DNA of 64,000 nt, taken from positions 147,128,223 through 147,192,222 of the forward strand of contig OW799233.1 of assembly GCA_941918925.1 (NCBI GenBank), given 5' to 3'. The translations under genes and the position numbers were made by a program. Below are positions 21,274-33,339 of the stretch, in pieces. Positions within the stretch are counted from its first letter, which is position 1, and every line of letters begins with the position of its first letter. The notes beneath the pieces are model-generated. The model ran no database searches, had not been told where the DNA came from, and saw nothing but the letters and a program-made list of their open reading frames with translations. This stretch comes from Phyto melanocephala (Eukaryota; Arthropoda; Insecta; Diptera; Rhinophoridae).

Positions 21274-22447
21274 TCTATTTAACATCATGTAAATATCTAT
21301 CGGCAACACTATTACCTCCAAGGAATTTGGTGAGAGTTACAATATGTATTAAAATGTGTAGTTGTTGAACTGTAGGTAAATGTTCTACAAATTGCAGTTG
21401 TTGCGTAGGAAATCAAAATAACGGAAATCAGTAGTTTCACTCATCAATGAATTTGAAATTAACATCATATTTTAAAACTAGATTTATGGAAATTAATTCA
21501 TTGATTAATAATATTGGTACTCCTTGAGGTGATGACAGTATGTTAGAGATGTTTAAAGAAGAAAACATATTATAGTTTTTTCTTTAGTTTTACTTTTTCT
21601 GACCTCTTGCAGTTTATATTTGTAGACTTTAGATTTGTTAAGAACTTAAAATTTATATTTTTTATAAATGTATTTTAAATTGTATAATTTCAAACTTGTA
21701 TTTACTTGAAATTTTTATTTTAATTTATTGTTAATCATTTATTCTGGCTGAAGGTCATTTAATTATTTTTTAACTTCCTAAAACATTTTAAAATTAAATT
21801 GTAAATATTTAAGAATATTGAAAAATTATGCCGATATTAGATGAGTTGGTAGTTGGTGGTATACTCATATTTAATTTGAAACAACTAATTATGTTAGAAT
21901 TAAATTAGGAAATGGGAAGCATAGCTGTTATTTCTATTTTTCTTGGCTAATATTGGAAAGATTTTTCAATATTCTCAAACGTTTAAAAATTTACTTTAAA
22001 AAGGTTTTTCGAAGTTTAATAATACGAAAAGTCACTTAATCCAGAAAAAATTATTTTCAATAAATCATATTATTTCAATTTTTATATCATCTGTATAACA
22101 GAAATAAAAACATTTATAAATTAATCGAAAAAGGAAAGTCATTCAAAAAAGGTTTCCTTTACAGTAAGTGACAAAGAGTCATCTATCATAATTTTTTTTA
22201 ATTTTATCTTTTTTAAAAGTGCAAAAAAAAAAATATATTAAAAAAATACGATTTCTATATTAATGTTAAACAATAAAAAAATGAGTATGCAGTTTTAATA
22301 CATTCGATCTATTTTACATTAAATTTTGTAGATCCAGTTACACTCTATTATAACTTCGAATGTTTGAATGTGTCAACAGCCAAAATATTTTTAGATTTTT
22401 CAATTTTCAATAAAAATTTGTATCATTAAGCGATCAAGTTAATTATA
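21274..22447. other. AT-rich stretch, no gene recognised
   Basis: Very A/T-rich with no motif-bearing open frame and no recognised repeat. Confidence 0.5.
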
Positions 22448-22692
22448 AAGGGTGGTTAAATTTTAAGGGATGATGTTGAATGTGAACCACTCCTAAACGT
22501 AAACCACGACTTATCATCGTGCCCAACAATTGAACATCAACATGGTTATTCAAAATTTGGACCATCGAATGAAGATGTACCGCCGAGGTCGCGGCGGCCA
22601 TTTTGCCGATATTTTGTTGCATACATAATTGAACCATACCAATATTATAAAAATAAAAAGATATTACAATTATTTCCTAAATAATTTGTGTA
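22448..22692 (+). mobile_element. Truncated copy of the internally deleted Tc1/mariner-type MITE
   Basis: The left end AAGGGTGGTTAAATTTTAAG follows TA (22446-22447). The junction GTGCCCAACAATTGAACATC and the C-terminal end (GGTCGCGGCGGCCATTTTG) match the copies at 5190 and 10770. The right inverted end is missing: similarity stops after CCTAAATAATTTGTG. An extra deletion removes most of the N-terminal region. Confidence 0.8.
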
Positions 22693-23146
22693 TGAGTTGT
22701 AAGTATGCGTTGATGTTTAAATGCTTGTTCCAACTTAAAAAAATAGAAAGATTATCTCAGCTATTTTTGTTTAAAGATAATTAAATCTGTACGAGCTATA
22801 AATTGAATTGTTTGTTGGGTCGTTTGTATGCAGCAAGCATCTTTTATTTTATTCAGATATAATCTGAAACCTAACACAATATAGGTGGTCGAAAGAAGGA
22901 ACATTTTACTCATTTACACAGGTTTGGCAAATTGATAAAATATTTTAAAAGCGCATACAATATCACACCTCATTTTGATTGCTGGAGTACATGTATAAGT
23001 TAGAAGTTCGTATGTACATATCAGAGATTGACAATATGTATTTGCAAAAAAAAACTTAACTTTTATCCCTACAGATAATGCTGAACTTTGGACTACATTT
23101 AAGCTGATATTGACTTCTTAAAAAATGGTCTTAAGTATGTTATACA
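22693..23146. other. Unassigned AT-rich stretch
   Basis: Nothing identifiable on either strand. Confidence 0.5.
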
Positions 23147-23594
23147 GATATGTAGTCATGCAATAACAGTAGTTTGTATCACCATTCCATATGATATACG
23201 TACATACATATAAAAAACATACATATACAAAAACATCCCATTGTAAAATTATAAATTTACGTATGTATGTTAAAAAAAAAATAAAAAAAAATTAAAAAAA
23301 AAATTATAAAAAAAAAAATTAAAAAAAAAAAATTTAAAAAAAAATTAAAAAAAAAAATTTTAAAAAAATAATTAAAATTATATAATAAATATAAAACAAA
23401 AAAAAAAATATTTAAAAAAAAAATAATAATATAAATAATATATTAAATAAACAATAATGACAGGGCTTAATCGACTCCCCTATTCATAAGCTTTCAGAAA
23501 ATATATACCTTAAGCGGTCGGAAATCAAAATTGTAGAAATTTCACACGGAATGACAAACCTATATATACCCTTTTTCACTGTGTGAAGGGTATA
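23147..23594 (-). mobile_element. DINE-1-like element, type I, internally deleted
   Basis: It starts within the 3' part (TATGTAGTCATGCAATAAC) without the stem-loop and has a long oligo-A core (about 23270-23455). It then jumps directly to GACAGGGCTTAATCGACTCC and the 5' end CACTGTGTGAAGGGTATAA. The segment GGCTCAGCTGGG to the GTCY block is absent. Confidence 0.78.
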
Positions 23595-24741
23595 AAAATG
23601 GAATCTAACGGCTAGTTTTCATGTTTTAATGATTACGTTTAATGTTGCGAAGAGATGCTCTAAATAGTAGTGGCAAAGAGTAGTGACAAGGAGTAGTTTT
23701 GAGACAACTCCGATAGGGCTGGACAACTAGGACATCATAGTATTTTATCCATACAATTGGGTGACCTTTGACTAGACCTAGTCCATTACAGGGTACACTT
23801 TTCATGCATTTATGAACAAGTCGCGTTATCTTCAGGGACATGATTTTCATTAGTATGTACACAATTGTATCTATTCATATACTAATTATAATTACTTCTA
23901 AATCATTGTATTGACTCAGCTATACCTATATGCAATATCTGGCCTTCAATAAATACAAAATATTTTTTATGAATACGATATAATATTTTTAAAATCGCTT
24001 TTAAAAGGGATAAGATTTTCATACAAATGCATATGCATTTGCAAAGAATAATCCAAAATTCCTTCTTATCAAAAGTTTTTTAAATAAAACGATTTTAATA
24101 AAAATTTCATCGATTTGTTTCTAAATTATTGACGCATAAAAATTGAATGCTTACAATATCATAAATAAAAAATTAAAAAACACTAAACAATTAAGTGATA
24201 ATTATTTCCATTAAATTAACATCATAGCGAAAGTATAAGGATTCAGCAAAAAAAAATCACTTTCATGCTTATTCAACTCGCTTAAAATAAATGTATATTC
24301 ACACAAAAATCATAATTTTTAAAGAAAAAAGTTAATGTATGTGTGTAATAGTAGTTTCTACATGTTATATACCATTTAAAGAAATATATGTAGCAAGAAC
24401 TTGTTTATTTTCCTACAAAATTTTCTTAAAAGCAATAAAAATTAAAAATAATAAATTTCAGTGGAATGCTTAACATTCGGTTTGGGATGAAAGACAACAT
24501 ACATACACGTAAGACAAATAAAGGTATCACTGTCGCACATGTCTTTAATAAAATACGTGTTGTATCCCACCGAGTTGTGTAAAAAACAGAAAAAAAACTC
24601 ATACATATGTAGCTGAAAAAAAAAAACAACTAGAAAAATAAAAAATTTCTGCAAAGCTCAGCATGATAAAAAAAAATAAAATTTTTTAAACACTTATTTC
24701 AATTTGCTTAATTATTGATTGCACATATGTAAGTAAATTAA
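23595..24741. other. AT-rich stretch, no gene recognised
   Basis: Only short open frames without recognisable domains. No repeat boundary found. Confidence 0.5.
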
Positions 24742-25625
24742 TTTTATACCCACAACCAACCAAAAAAAAAAAAAATGGTGTAGAGGCATAATTATTTTGT
24801 CATTTCATTTCTAACATATCTAAATATCCATTTAAGATCCCATAAAGTTTTATTTTAGGACGACCCAGCTATGTCCATCCGTCTGTCCGTCTATCGGTCC
24901 ATCCGTTGAAAGCACAAAAGATCTCGAACCGAAAAAATTGTGGGATACAATTTTTCCAGAAAATTTCTAATACATAATGTTTGTTTGGGCTTAATCAATG
25001 TTGTTTTATTATATTTTGGTTTGTACATATATTTGCATATTTTTAAGATATCTGACGTTGCTAAGCGATAGTGGGCGAAATATTGAAAATAATAAATCAA
25101 TATATTTTATTTTATAAATCATAATTATAAAATAAACATTTAAAAATTTGACCTTAAGCTCAACTATTATTAAGACAAAAATTTAAGCGTTATAAAACTG
25201 ACAAAATTAGATGCACGATCCTGAAATGTTGTAAATATTGCTTTTTGGTAAATAATTTCTACTAACCGAAAATTAAAGTGATACGCCTTCTTTTCCGCAC
25301 ACCTTCCATATAATGCTTTATTTCAAATCCATACAATTTAATACAATACAAAGATTTTGGTAGAATAAAGTATTCTGTATTAAAATATCTAAGTTGAGTT
25401 CATTAGCAAAAGCTACTTAGATACGCCTACTTTAACGCCCATTTCTCACATATTCTACTATCAATAAAATTTAAAAGCTCAAAAATTTGATAGAGTTAAA
25501 TGTACTAGATAATAAAATATCGCATATAGCTTTCTGGTAGATTTTATTATAATGTTAGAAAATAAATGTAAGAAGCGCACTTTAACGCACACTTCCCATA
25601 TAAAGATACAATTTTACACTCAATT
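24742..25625 (+). mobile_element. DINE-1-like element, type III, 3' end missing
   Basis: 5' end TTTTATACCCACAACC; GTCY block GTCCATCCGTCTGTCCGTC near 24870. It then has interior segments with ACGCCTACTTTAACGCCCA and GCGCACTTTAACGCACAC that correspond, inverted, to the duplicated GGCGTGT segments of the 10626-12440 copy. The stem-loop end was not found. Confidence 0.6.
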
Positions 25626-26099
25626 ATTTAAACAATATTAACTTGGCAATTTTTGAATTTTTGTTTAAAGTAATAGAATTTGTTTTTTAGCGATTACTGA
25701 TTAAGGTTTTGACGATGAATAAAAAAAATTTTACAGCCCTGATTGTACGTAGTGAAGAACTGTATTTTAGCACTTTCAACTCCTTGTTTTGTAATGAAAG
25801 TTTTTGCTGGGATGTCAATCCTATTAACTGATTTACCTATAAATTATATTAATTTTTATTTGTAGCAGATATTTTTTTAAGTTTATTTAACCAGCTAAAT
25901 TCAATAAAGTTTATTCTCCAGTTCAGTTATCCGAATAAATGTAAAAGGTTATATCAGTCCAATTGATATTCAGTTTTGTGGCATTCTAATCGCATTATTT
26001 AAACTACGTGACAAGTGCCATAATAAAATAAGCTGTGTTTGAGATGTTTCACTTTGAATTTGAAAACTCATGTATGAGTTCTATATATCCACAAAATTT

Positions 26100-26560
26100 G
26101 TATCTTTAGAGATTCATAAAATTTCATAATATGATCTGAATGTAGGTGATAGCATGGGTTACGTTAGCCTTAAGGCAATCAATAAAGCGCAGATGTGTCT
26201 GCAAATTCTTACAATCTTTTTCATCGTATAATTGTGTCTTTTGAGGTAGGTGCCCAACCGTTATTCTATCCATATAGATTTGCCATTAGTTGCTGAATGG
26301 TAAAGAAGAGATTTAACAAACTCCGGATTGTTTTGAAGTATTAGCTGTTGGCTTTCTCAGGATATGGCTGAGCCATTCCCATTAATGAATATTAATTGGA
26401 TGTTGCGACAATTTGATTTAAATTTGTGCAGATATTTATTTATAAATAACTGGATTGTCACAACCTATGGCTCGCAGCCGTACAGCAACATTGTCTTTAC
26501 TTTCGCGTTGAATAATCTTTACTCTATCTTCTGTGATTTTAAGGAGGACTTGTAAACTGC
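26100..26560 (-). pseudogene. Possible non-LTR retrotransposon C-terminal relic
   Basis: The minus strand gives, in different frames, a peptide like LLYGCEP-VVTIQLF-INKYLH and then EWLSHILRKPTANTSKQ. These resemble the LLYG(S/C)E-W and W-W-GH-LRK segments downstream of the RT domain in several LINE groups. Frameshifts and stops are frequent. The match is by eye and could be fortuitous; no RT catalytic motif is present. Confidence 0.35.
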
Positions 26561-28402
26561 ACAAAAAATTTGATATACAATATATCAGCACATATCCTTC
26601 CTAAATTAAAACCTTTTCCAAAAATTTAAAAATTAAGCCATTTTTGGATTTGTTGGCGTTCATATTTAAAAAACATAAACAAACTATGACAAATTGCTCA
26701 GGAAACTAAAATTCAAAACAAATAGCAAAAATGTAGAACAGAAAAGAAAAAATCAAATCTTTTCTTAAGGTCATAATTACTTTGTACATCCTGGCCATAA
26801 TCATGTAACTTTCATATTGCCTTATTGTAGTCAAATCATAAAAAGTATTCTGGCATCCGTCTATGATTTTTGCGACAAGTAGCCGCTAAACGCAAATTCG
26901 TTTAATTTATTGCAAACCCTAGAAGCATTCTATACTGCAATTACTGACAATCCTACTGCTTTGTTGTTAGAGCCAAGTCAGGCAATGTTACTGACAATAC
27001 TTTCAGTTCTTCTTAATGTAATTTTTTTTGTATTCGTTTCACTCGATTATCAGTCATATTTTGTTAGATAAATATTAATAAGTACAATTTAAAATAAGTT
27101 AAACAAAATTTATAAGTTCATAACATTACTTCCTTATGTTCTAATTCAACTAAAAGCAAGTAAAAAATGCTGAATTCAGGTGTATACAATCTTTGATATC
27201 CTGCAAAACTCATGAAGTTTTACTGATTCCTGATTCTGCCTTTTTTTGCCTGATTCTTGTTTTTGCATTGTTTTCCTACTAAATGCATTTTGTTGTTAAA
27301 AAGCAGCAGGATATATTTGTTCATGTTTGATTTTTTATTTATTTATTTTTTTTGCTGGGGTACTTTTACATTCATGAGAGGTGGAATGATTTTAAATACG
27401 TACAAGTTATCTTTTTTCTTACATTTTTATATTAATGCCAGTTAAGTTGCAAAAATTAAAAAATATATATATATTTGTTTTGTTCTGTGTGCACAACCAC
27501 TTAATTTTAAGAACCTTAATTTAGTTTCTAAAAAATTCCTCCAGAGTATATGTATACGTACAAGTGTATACGTAAAACATTTTTCTTTCACAAATATTTT
27601 GCAAATTTTAAAATCATAAAAAAAACTAAATTCATAACAAAATATATGTGCTGAAAAATCTTATGTAAAATGTAAAATGTAATATGTTATATGTAAACAT
27701 GTTTTTAAAAATGTACCGCAACCGGAAACAATAAATATAATTTGTAAAATGTTAAAAAGGAAAAATATTCAATTCGATTTCTTCATCTAGAAATGTACTT
27801 ATATACTTAAAGAATTCATATAAAATTTTCAACATTTACATAAAATTCAATTTATGTGTTCGTAAGGGAGAATGAATGTAGGATGTTAAAGGAAAAAATC
27901 AGAGCAGAACCGTAGAGAAACAGTTTGATAGAAACATTTAAACATTTAGTTTATTCAATTGCATAACAAACATATCCGTTTCCGGATTTGACTACTTTTT
28001 GCACACTCATCACTTCCTACAGTAATAATTTCTGCTTATCATGCAAATTCATAGAGTACACACAATAAAACACACAAACGGTCACACAAACTATTGTGTC
28101 ATACACCAATACTCACACTCTTGAGAATGTAAAGTCAACAAAACGACAGAAAGCAAAGGAAAAAAGAAAACAACTTGAAATAAGGGAAGAAAAAATTTGA
28201 AAAAATAAGGATGTAAAAGTGTCTATTGATAGATATCCGTTTTAGGAAAATTTGACAAATTTGCCTCAAGAATCATTAGAATTGCATGCATAATGGACAT
28301 ATCATTTTTGCAAATAAAATTCTACACAAAATGCAAACAAAAAATATACTTTTACAAATATACAGGCACACACATACGCATATATATATCAGCATACAAA
28401 TA
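26561..28402. other. AT-rich stretch, no gene recognised
   Basis: A/T-rich with a few short purine-rich patches (28140-28200). No coding or repeat structure found. Confidence 0.5.
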
Positions 28403-28404
28403 TA

Positions 28405-28524
28405 CAGTGAGGTGCACAAATGAGTACAAGTTTGTACTTTGAGCACTTTTTATGTAATAGAAATAAAAGTAATAAAGCAAATTCAAAAATTTTTTTTGTA
28501 GTTTATTTAGTATTAGGTACTTAA
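28405..28524 (+). repeat. Left terminal inverted repeat of the Tc1-like element
   Basis: 120 bp, from CAGTGAGGTGCAC to TTAGGTACTTAA. By eye it differs from the right repeat at about five positions (for example ACAAGTTT against ACATGTTT). Confidence 0.93.
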
Positions 28525-28562
28525 CAAAACAGTGTAAAATTCAAAACATAAAGCATCAATTT

Positions 28563-29652
28563 CTAAGAAAAAAATAAAGAAAACGAAAACAACTCCAATG
28601 TACTCAATTTTGCACCGTTGAAAAATCTTGCGAAATACGAATATTTTGAATATTTAGTCCAAAGCCCTTTATTTTGTAAGATATCATTTATGCGATTTGG
28701 CATACTCTCCAACAATTTCAGTATAATTTCTTTTGGAATATTCTTCCATTCATTTTGGATCCGCTGCCAAAGCTCGTCCAAATTCGCAGGAGCTGATTGG
28801 TACTGTCCCAACCGTCTCTTTACAATTGACCACAAATTCTCAATCGGATTGAGGTCGGGAATTTGTGCTGGCCACTGCAATAATTGAAAATTTTGGTCGC
28901 CAAGCTATTCTTTCACGATTTTGGACGTGTGTTTTTTATCACCATCCTGCTGAGAAATTACTTCTTCTGCAGGATAGGCGCTCTTATCTAAAAAATCGGA
29001 AAGATAAGTCTGCAAAATTCTCAAATAGTCTTCTTTCTTCATTATGTTATCAATTTTTTGCAGTGGTCCAAGGTCCCACCACGTAAAGCAACCCCATACC
29101 ACGACGTTTTCTCCCCCGTGCTTCAAAGTTTTCTACACATGGCGCCTTTGAATTTCTTCACCAGGGCGGCGCCAGCAATATTGTTTACCGTCGAATTGGA
29201 AACGGTTAAATTTGGATTCGTCTGGCCAGATCACACGTTTCCAGTCGTCCACTGTCCTAGTTTTGTGCTCTTTGGCAAATTTTAACCATGCCTTTACATT
29301 TTTTTCCGACATTACAGGTTTTTGTTTTTTTTACTGCTGCAATATAACCAATATCGCAAAGGGCTCTACATGCTGTCCACCGACTAACGGGTTTTCCGAT
29401 TGCTAACGAAGTATCTTTTGGTGCTAAAAACTTATCTATTTTCATTTCTCTTATCATTAGACGGGCGTCCGCATTAGTAAGAAGTTTTTTCCAACCTATA
29501 ACTTGAGGCTTAGGAACAACGAAACACCGTTTTTGTACCCTTATGACTTATGATTGACTCACTTTAAGTTCTTTTGCAATTTCCCGGATAGAACAGCCTC
29601 TTTTAGTCATGGCCCGAATGCTCTCCTCGGTGGTTTTTGAAAGTTTCTTCAT
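28563..29652 (-). pseudogene. Tc1-like DD34E transposase, inactivated
   Basis: It would have cut and pasted its own element at TA sites. The minus-strand start at 29650-29652 gives MKKLSKTTEESIRAM and an N-terminal helix-turn-helix (GCSIREIAKELKVSQS). The catalytic acids are all present: D in WPDESKF (29220-29222), D in QQDGDKKHTSK (28944-28946) and E in NPIENLW (28839-28841). The last two are separated by 34 residues, the Tc1 signature. Four lesions are seen: a TAA after SQS (29548-29550), a frameshift near 29310-29335, a TAG at 29133-29135, and a TAG at 28905-28907 where the family has W. The C-terminus ends at 28563, just inside the left repeat. The several open frames here are fragments of this gene. 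An intact length of about 345-365 codons fits the family. Confidence 0.93.
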
Positions 29653-29915
29653 TATTTATTATTGTTAGGAATTTATTTGATTTCAAATAAAATGATTTTT
29701 GTTCAAAAATTTGCACAATGTTTTTACCACACGCCATTTAAATAATGTCGAGCTTATGCAAATAGATTGAAAAATAACGGTACTTTTTCATTTATTTTCT
29801 TCAAATTCTGCATAAAATGCAAAAGTGCAAAATTGAGTACATAAAAGTTAATTTGGTTTTTTTCGTTTTTTTCTTGGTGCTTGATGCATTTTGTTACAGA
29901 TCTTATATATTCTTA

Positions 29916-30035
29916 TTAAGTACCTAATACTAAATAAACTACAAAAAAAAATTTTGAATTTGCTTTATTACTTTTATTTCTATGACATAAAAAGTGGCCA
30001 AAGTACAAACATGTACTCATTTGTGCACCTCACTG
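29916..30035 (-). repeat. Right terminal inverted repeat of the Tc1-like element
   Basis: Inverted counterpart of 28405-28524, ending GTGCACCTCACTG and followed by TA. Confidence 0.93.
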
Positions 30036-30037
30036 TA

Positions 30038-30480
30038 CATAATCAAATGTTTTGTTGAACAATCATTAACAGTAACAAGTAGAAAATCATCCTCAACATC
30101 ATTATCAACATTATCGTCATCATCGTCGACCGTAATGCTTATGGTAACAACTTCCGTTTGCTGTCGTTTTAAATTTTGATTTGTCATTGTAGAAAATTGC
30201 ATTCCGAGCATCATCAAATATACACTAGTTCTCAGATAAATACACGTTTGTACATTAGGAGTGCGCATCAAAAATATAAGGTATACTTTAAGACATGGCA
30301 ACTTGTAATTGTTGTTGGTAATCATATGATAAATTTGTTTGTGCAAATAATTAATTAAATAATCGTATATAATAATAATCGTATTGAAGCATTATTGAAA
30401 TTAATAATAAAAGTTCGTGCCATCAAATGCTTAAAAAGTGGAAGTGTAAAAAATTACTTATAAAAGAAATGAAATATAAA
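30038..30480. other. Unassigned; trinucleotide-biased acidic open frame
   Basis: The minus strand is open for 109 codons (30017-30346) and contains VDDDDDNVDNDVEDDF, from ATC/GTC/ATT-type triplet repetition at about 30080-30135. Its last codons lie in the inverted repeat of the Tc1-like element, so the present reading frame is not an original gene. A decayed exon or simple-repeat expansion are both possible. Confidence 0.35.
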
Positions 30481-31638
30481 TAAGACGGCTACATTCGATC
30501 TTGCCGAATCTGAAAATATCCTTCACCATCATGTACTGCCTAGATTTTAGATATAATATTGTTTACACTTTTTCTTCATTATTTTCGGCGGCATCTTTGA
30601 TTTACAATTTTTATAATAACATCTGCAATTTAATTTAGGATGCCATCTTATATTTTAATATATTCCACTGGTCAAATCCTTTCTTTTGATAGCAATAATG
30701 GGAGGAAAGAAGGAAACAATACTTAACCCATATTCAAATTTATTGTGTGCCATCTTGTAGTGGCGCCAATTATGGATTTTAGTGTTCTTATACTATTTAA
30801 GCCCTTTCATGACATTAATGTTGACCCTTACCGTCTTTTACGAGCTGATAAACTAAATTTCCGTTTGGAAGTTTCAAAAAAAACATAGTAGCAACTGTAT
30901 TTTGGTGCTTAAGTATATCTCAATGACTTTCAAACGTATTTGTTACTTTTTCTTAGCAATAATTTTTGAAACTGGGGGGGTTGTAATCAGGGACCAAAAT
31001 ATAACATACCAACACAATCATAATTAAGGAATTTTTATTTGGAAGGCACAGAAGACATGATCGTTCGAGTAACATTACGATCACGTTTGTATGTCGCGAA
31101 TTTTCTTCCAGTTTAACTAGCGTGTCTTAAAATTATATAGAACCCAGCGAAACTGAATATTTAAGAAAAATATATAAATTTTTTTCAAATAATGTCTAAT
31201 TATAAAATAAATTTGCCCATTAGTGTGTTATTTGGCTAAATATTTTTACTATTAGCCTTTAAGGCTATAACAAACGTGTTTAAAAGTATTCTAAAGCTGC
31301 AAAATAATAATTTTATGGTACAAACATAAAAAACCGGGGCAGTGTTTACTTGTTTATTGGCCCATATCTCAGCAAGTTACAGAGAGATTGTTTTAGGTTT
31401 TAACTGCTATTAATAACCGAATATTTCAAGAGGTTTGATTCACAAACTGGTCTGTACAACATATAGGGGCTTCGAAAAGTTGATTTCAACCAACATACGG
31501 ATATACGTATATTGCTCCGTCGACTACCCTACTCACAAGCTTTTAGAAAATATATGTGCATACACAGTTCATGAGATCGGAAATAAATATTGTTCAAAAA
31601 CTGAATATATTAGTGGCTGCACAGGTGAAGGGTGTTAG
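30481..31638 (-). mobile_element. DINE-1-like element, type II
   Basis: The left end holds the 3' terminus: CGGCTACATTCGATCTTGCC (diverged stem-loop) and AAAATATCCTTCACCATCATG. The right end holds the 5' part: GGGGCTTCGAAAAGTTGATT, CAAGCTTTTAGAAAATATAT and the sub-terminal CAGGTGAAGGGTGTTAG. The interior is strongly diverged, indicating an old copy. Confidence 0.6.
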
Positions 31639-33339
31639 GGTGTTGACAACGAAAGAAGGATTTTATTAGATCACGTTATACATCTACATGAAGTGTGACC
31701 TATAAAGTGTATCACTACTAATTTATTTTGAGGCAGTAAAAAAACCTTACAGAGATCCTAAATAGTGGTGAAATATTTTCTATAATTATTAGTGCTGTAA
31801 TTACACGTAGATGCTGGTTAGCTTTTTAAAACATTCACATTAAGTAAGGGGTTTCCAAAAAAAGTTTCTCAATATGAGCAAAATGTATTATAATTTGTTA
31901 AACTAAAAGAAAAAGAAAAATGCTTCTATACAATCCTGCTTATAAAATACGTGATTTCTAAATGAAAAACTTACGGTTTGAAGTATCACATAAAAATTGG
32001 GCACTTTTTTACTGTGTTCACTTAGCTGTCATATAAATGGGGCTTTAACCAATTTCTTTTAATTAATATAAAAATTATTTAATGGTTTTCTTGCCTTTTA
32101 CTTTTTCTTAATATTAAACGCCGGGCTCATATAAAGCTTTTAATTTATTTTGAAACCTCAAAGATTGCCACATTTTTAGTGACGAAGATTACACTCCTTA
32201 CAATCAATAATTATACGTCCATTAGCTAAATTTTATAAAAAGAGTGTTTAAATTTTTTCGCGCACACTATCTGTTTATTTATTCATTTAAAGATTTACAA
32301 ATAAAGCCACATATCGTCGGCTTAAGATTTTTTTTGGGTTTACTAAAATGGCGCATTCATTAATTTTTAATTTTTTAATTTAATATTCAGTAATTTATTT
32401 TTAAAAAGTTTTTTTTTTTAACTAAATATTAAAATGTCAAAGAATATTACATTTCAGTCAACGTTATATAAACTTTTTTATATGTTTGTAGCCTCTTACA
32501 AAACTTAAGCATTAAGTTAAATCTGTTAATGACAATAACAATTCTAAACTGTATTCGACCAAGTAATACTTGTATGTGTCTGTGCGTACAAGTTTGCTTC
32601 GTCTTAATTTAATTTCCATAGCATTGAATTGATTGTTCTTTAGATGTTCTGCATTAGACATAAGTTAATTCGTATGATTTTAAATGTTTATATCCTTGGA
32701 AAAATCAAAAATTAATTTCTGATTTGAGTGAACAACAGATTTAAATATTGTTTAAAATAAACTACAAATATCTTCTTATAATTTAATAAATAAGGCAAAG
32801 AAGTTAGTAAGTCAAATTGTGTCCAGCTCAGTTTTTGGGTCAGTATTAGTATTAGAAGTACACATGTATGCATGGGTGTATGTATGGCTGATTGTACTTA
32901 AATAAATATGTTGTTAAAACTTATATCGATTGTTAAAAATATTATGCTTCAGGTGCAGTAGAGGTTTTTGTATAGTTTTTTAAAGGGTCTTATTTGCAAG
33001 TTACTACTTTCTAATCAATTATTGATGATTGCTTTGAAATAGTTATAATTTAAATTAACTTTACATTAACATAACTTTTTTGTGCTTCAAATTTATAATT
33101 TTTATTTGCGCAAATTGTATTTGTAATTAATTTTTTATACAAAAAATCTGGGTCGGATCTGGGATATAGTGTGTTATACAAATACCACTTAACAATCCAA
33201 GTAAAAAAAAAAAAAGATGCCACGGCTGAACCTGTGCAAATTGGTACTTCGTAAATTTGTTGTTAAACATCCTTTAATAATCCGTTGATTTTTTTTCCAA
33301 AATATTATTCTCAGCCATTTTGTTAAAGTCAGCGACTTA
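31639..33339. other. AT-rich stretch, no gene recognised
   Basis: Reads as plain A/T-rich DNA. No open frame with conserved motifs, no inverted ends, no tandem array. Confidence 0.5.

Larger units (their letters stand above)
28405..30035 (-). mobile_element. Tc1-like DD34E transposon, 1631 bp
   Basis: Complete element with terminal inverted repeats of 120 bp and TA target duplications (28403-28404 and 30036-30037). The ends begin CAGTGAGGTGCACAAATGAG. It encloses one minus-strand transposase gene that is inactivated. It is the best preserved transposon of the window and its ends look intact, so it could in principle still be recognised by a related transposase supplied from elsewhere. Confidence 0.95.

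Noticed and set aside
28618..29406. Several plus-strand open frames over the Tc1-like element
   Set aside because: Antisense shadows of the minus-strand transposase.
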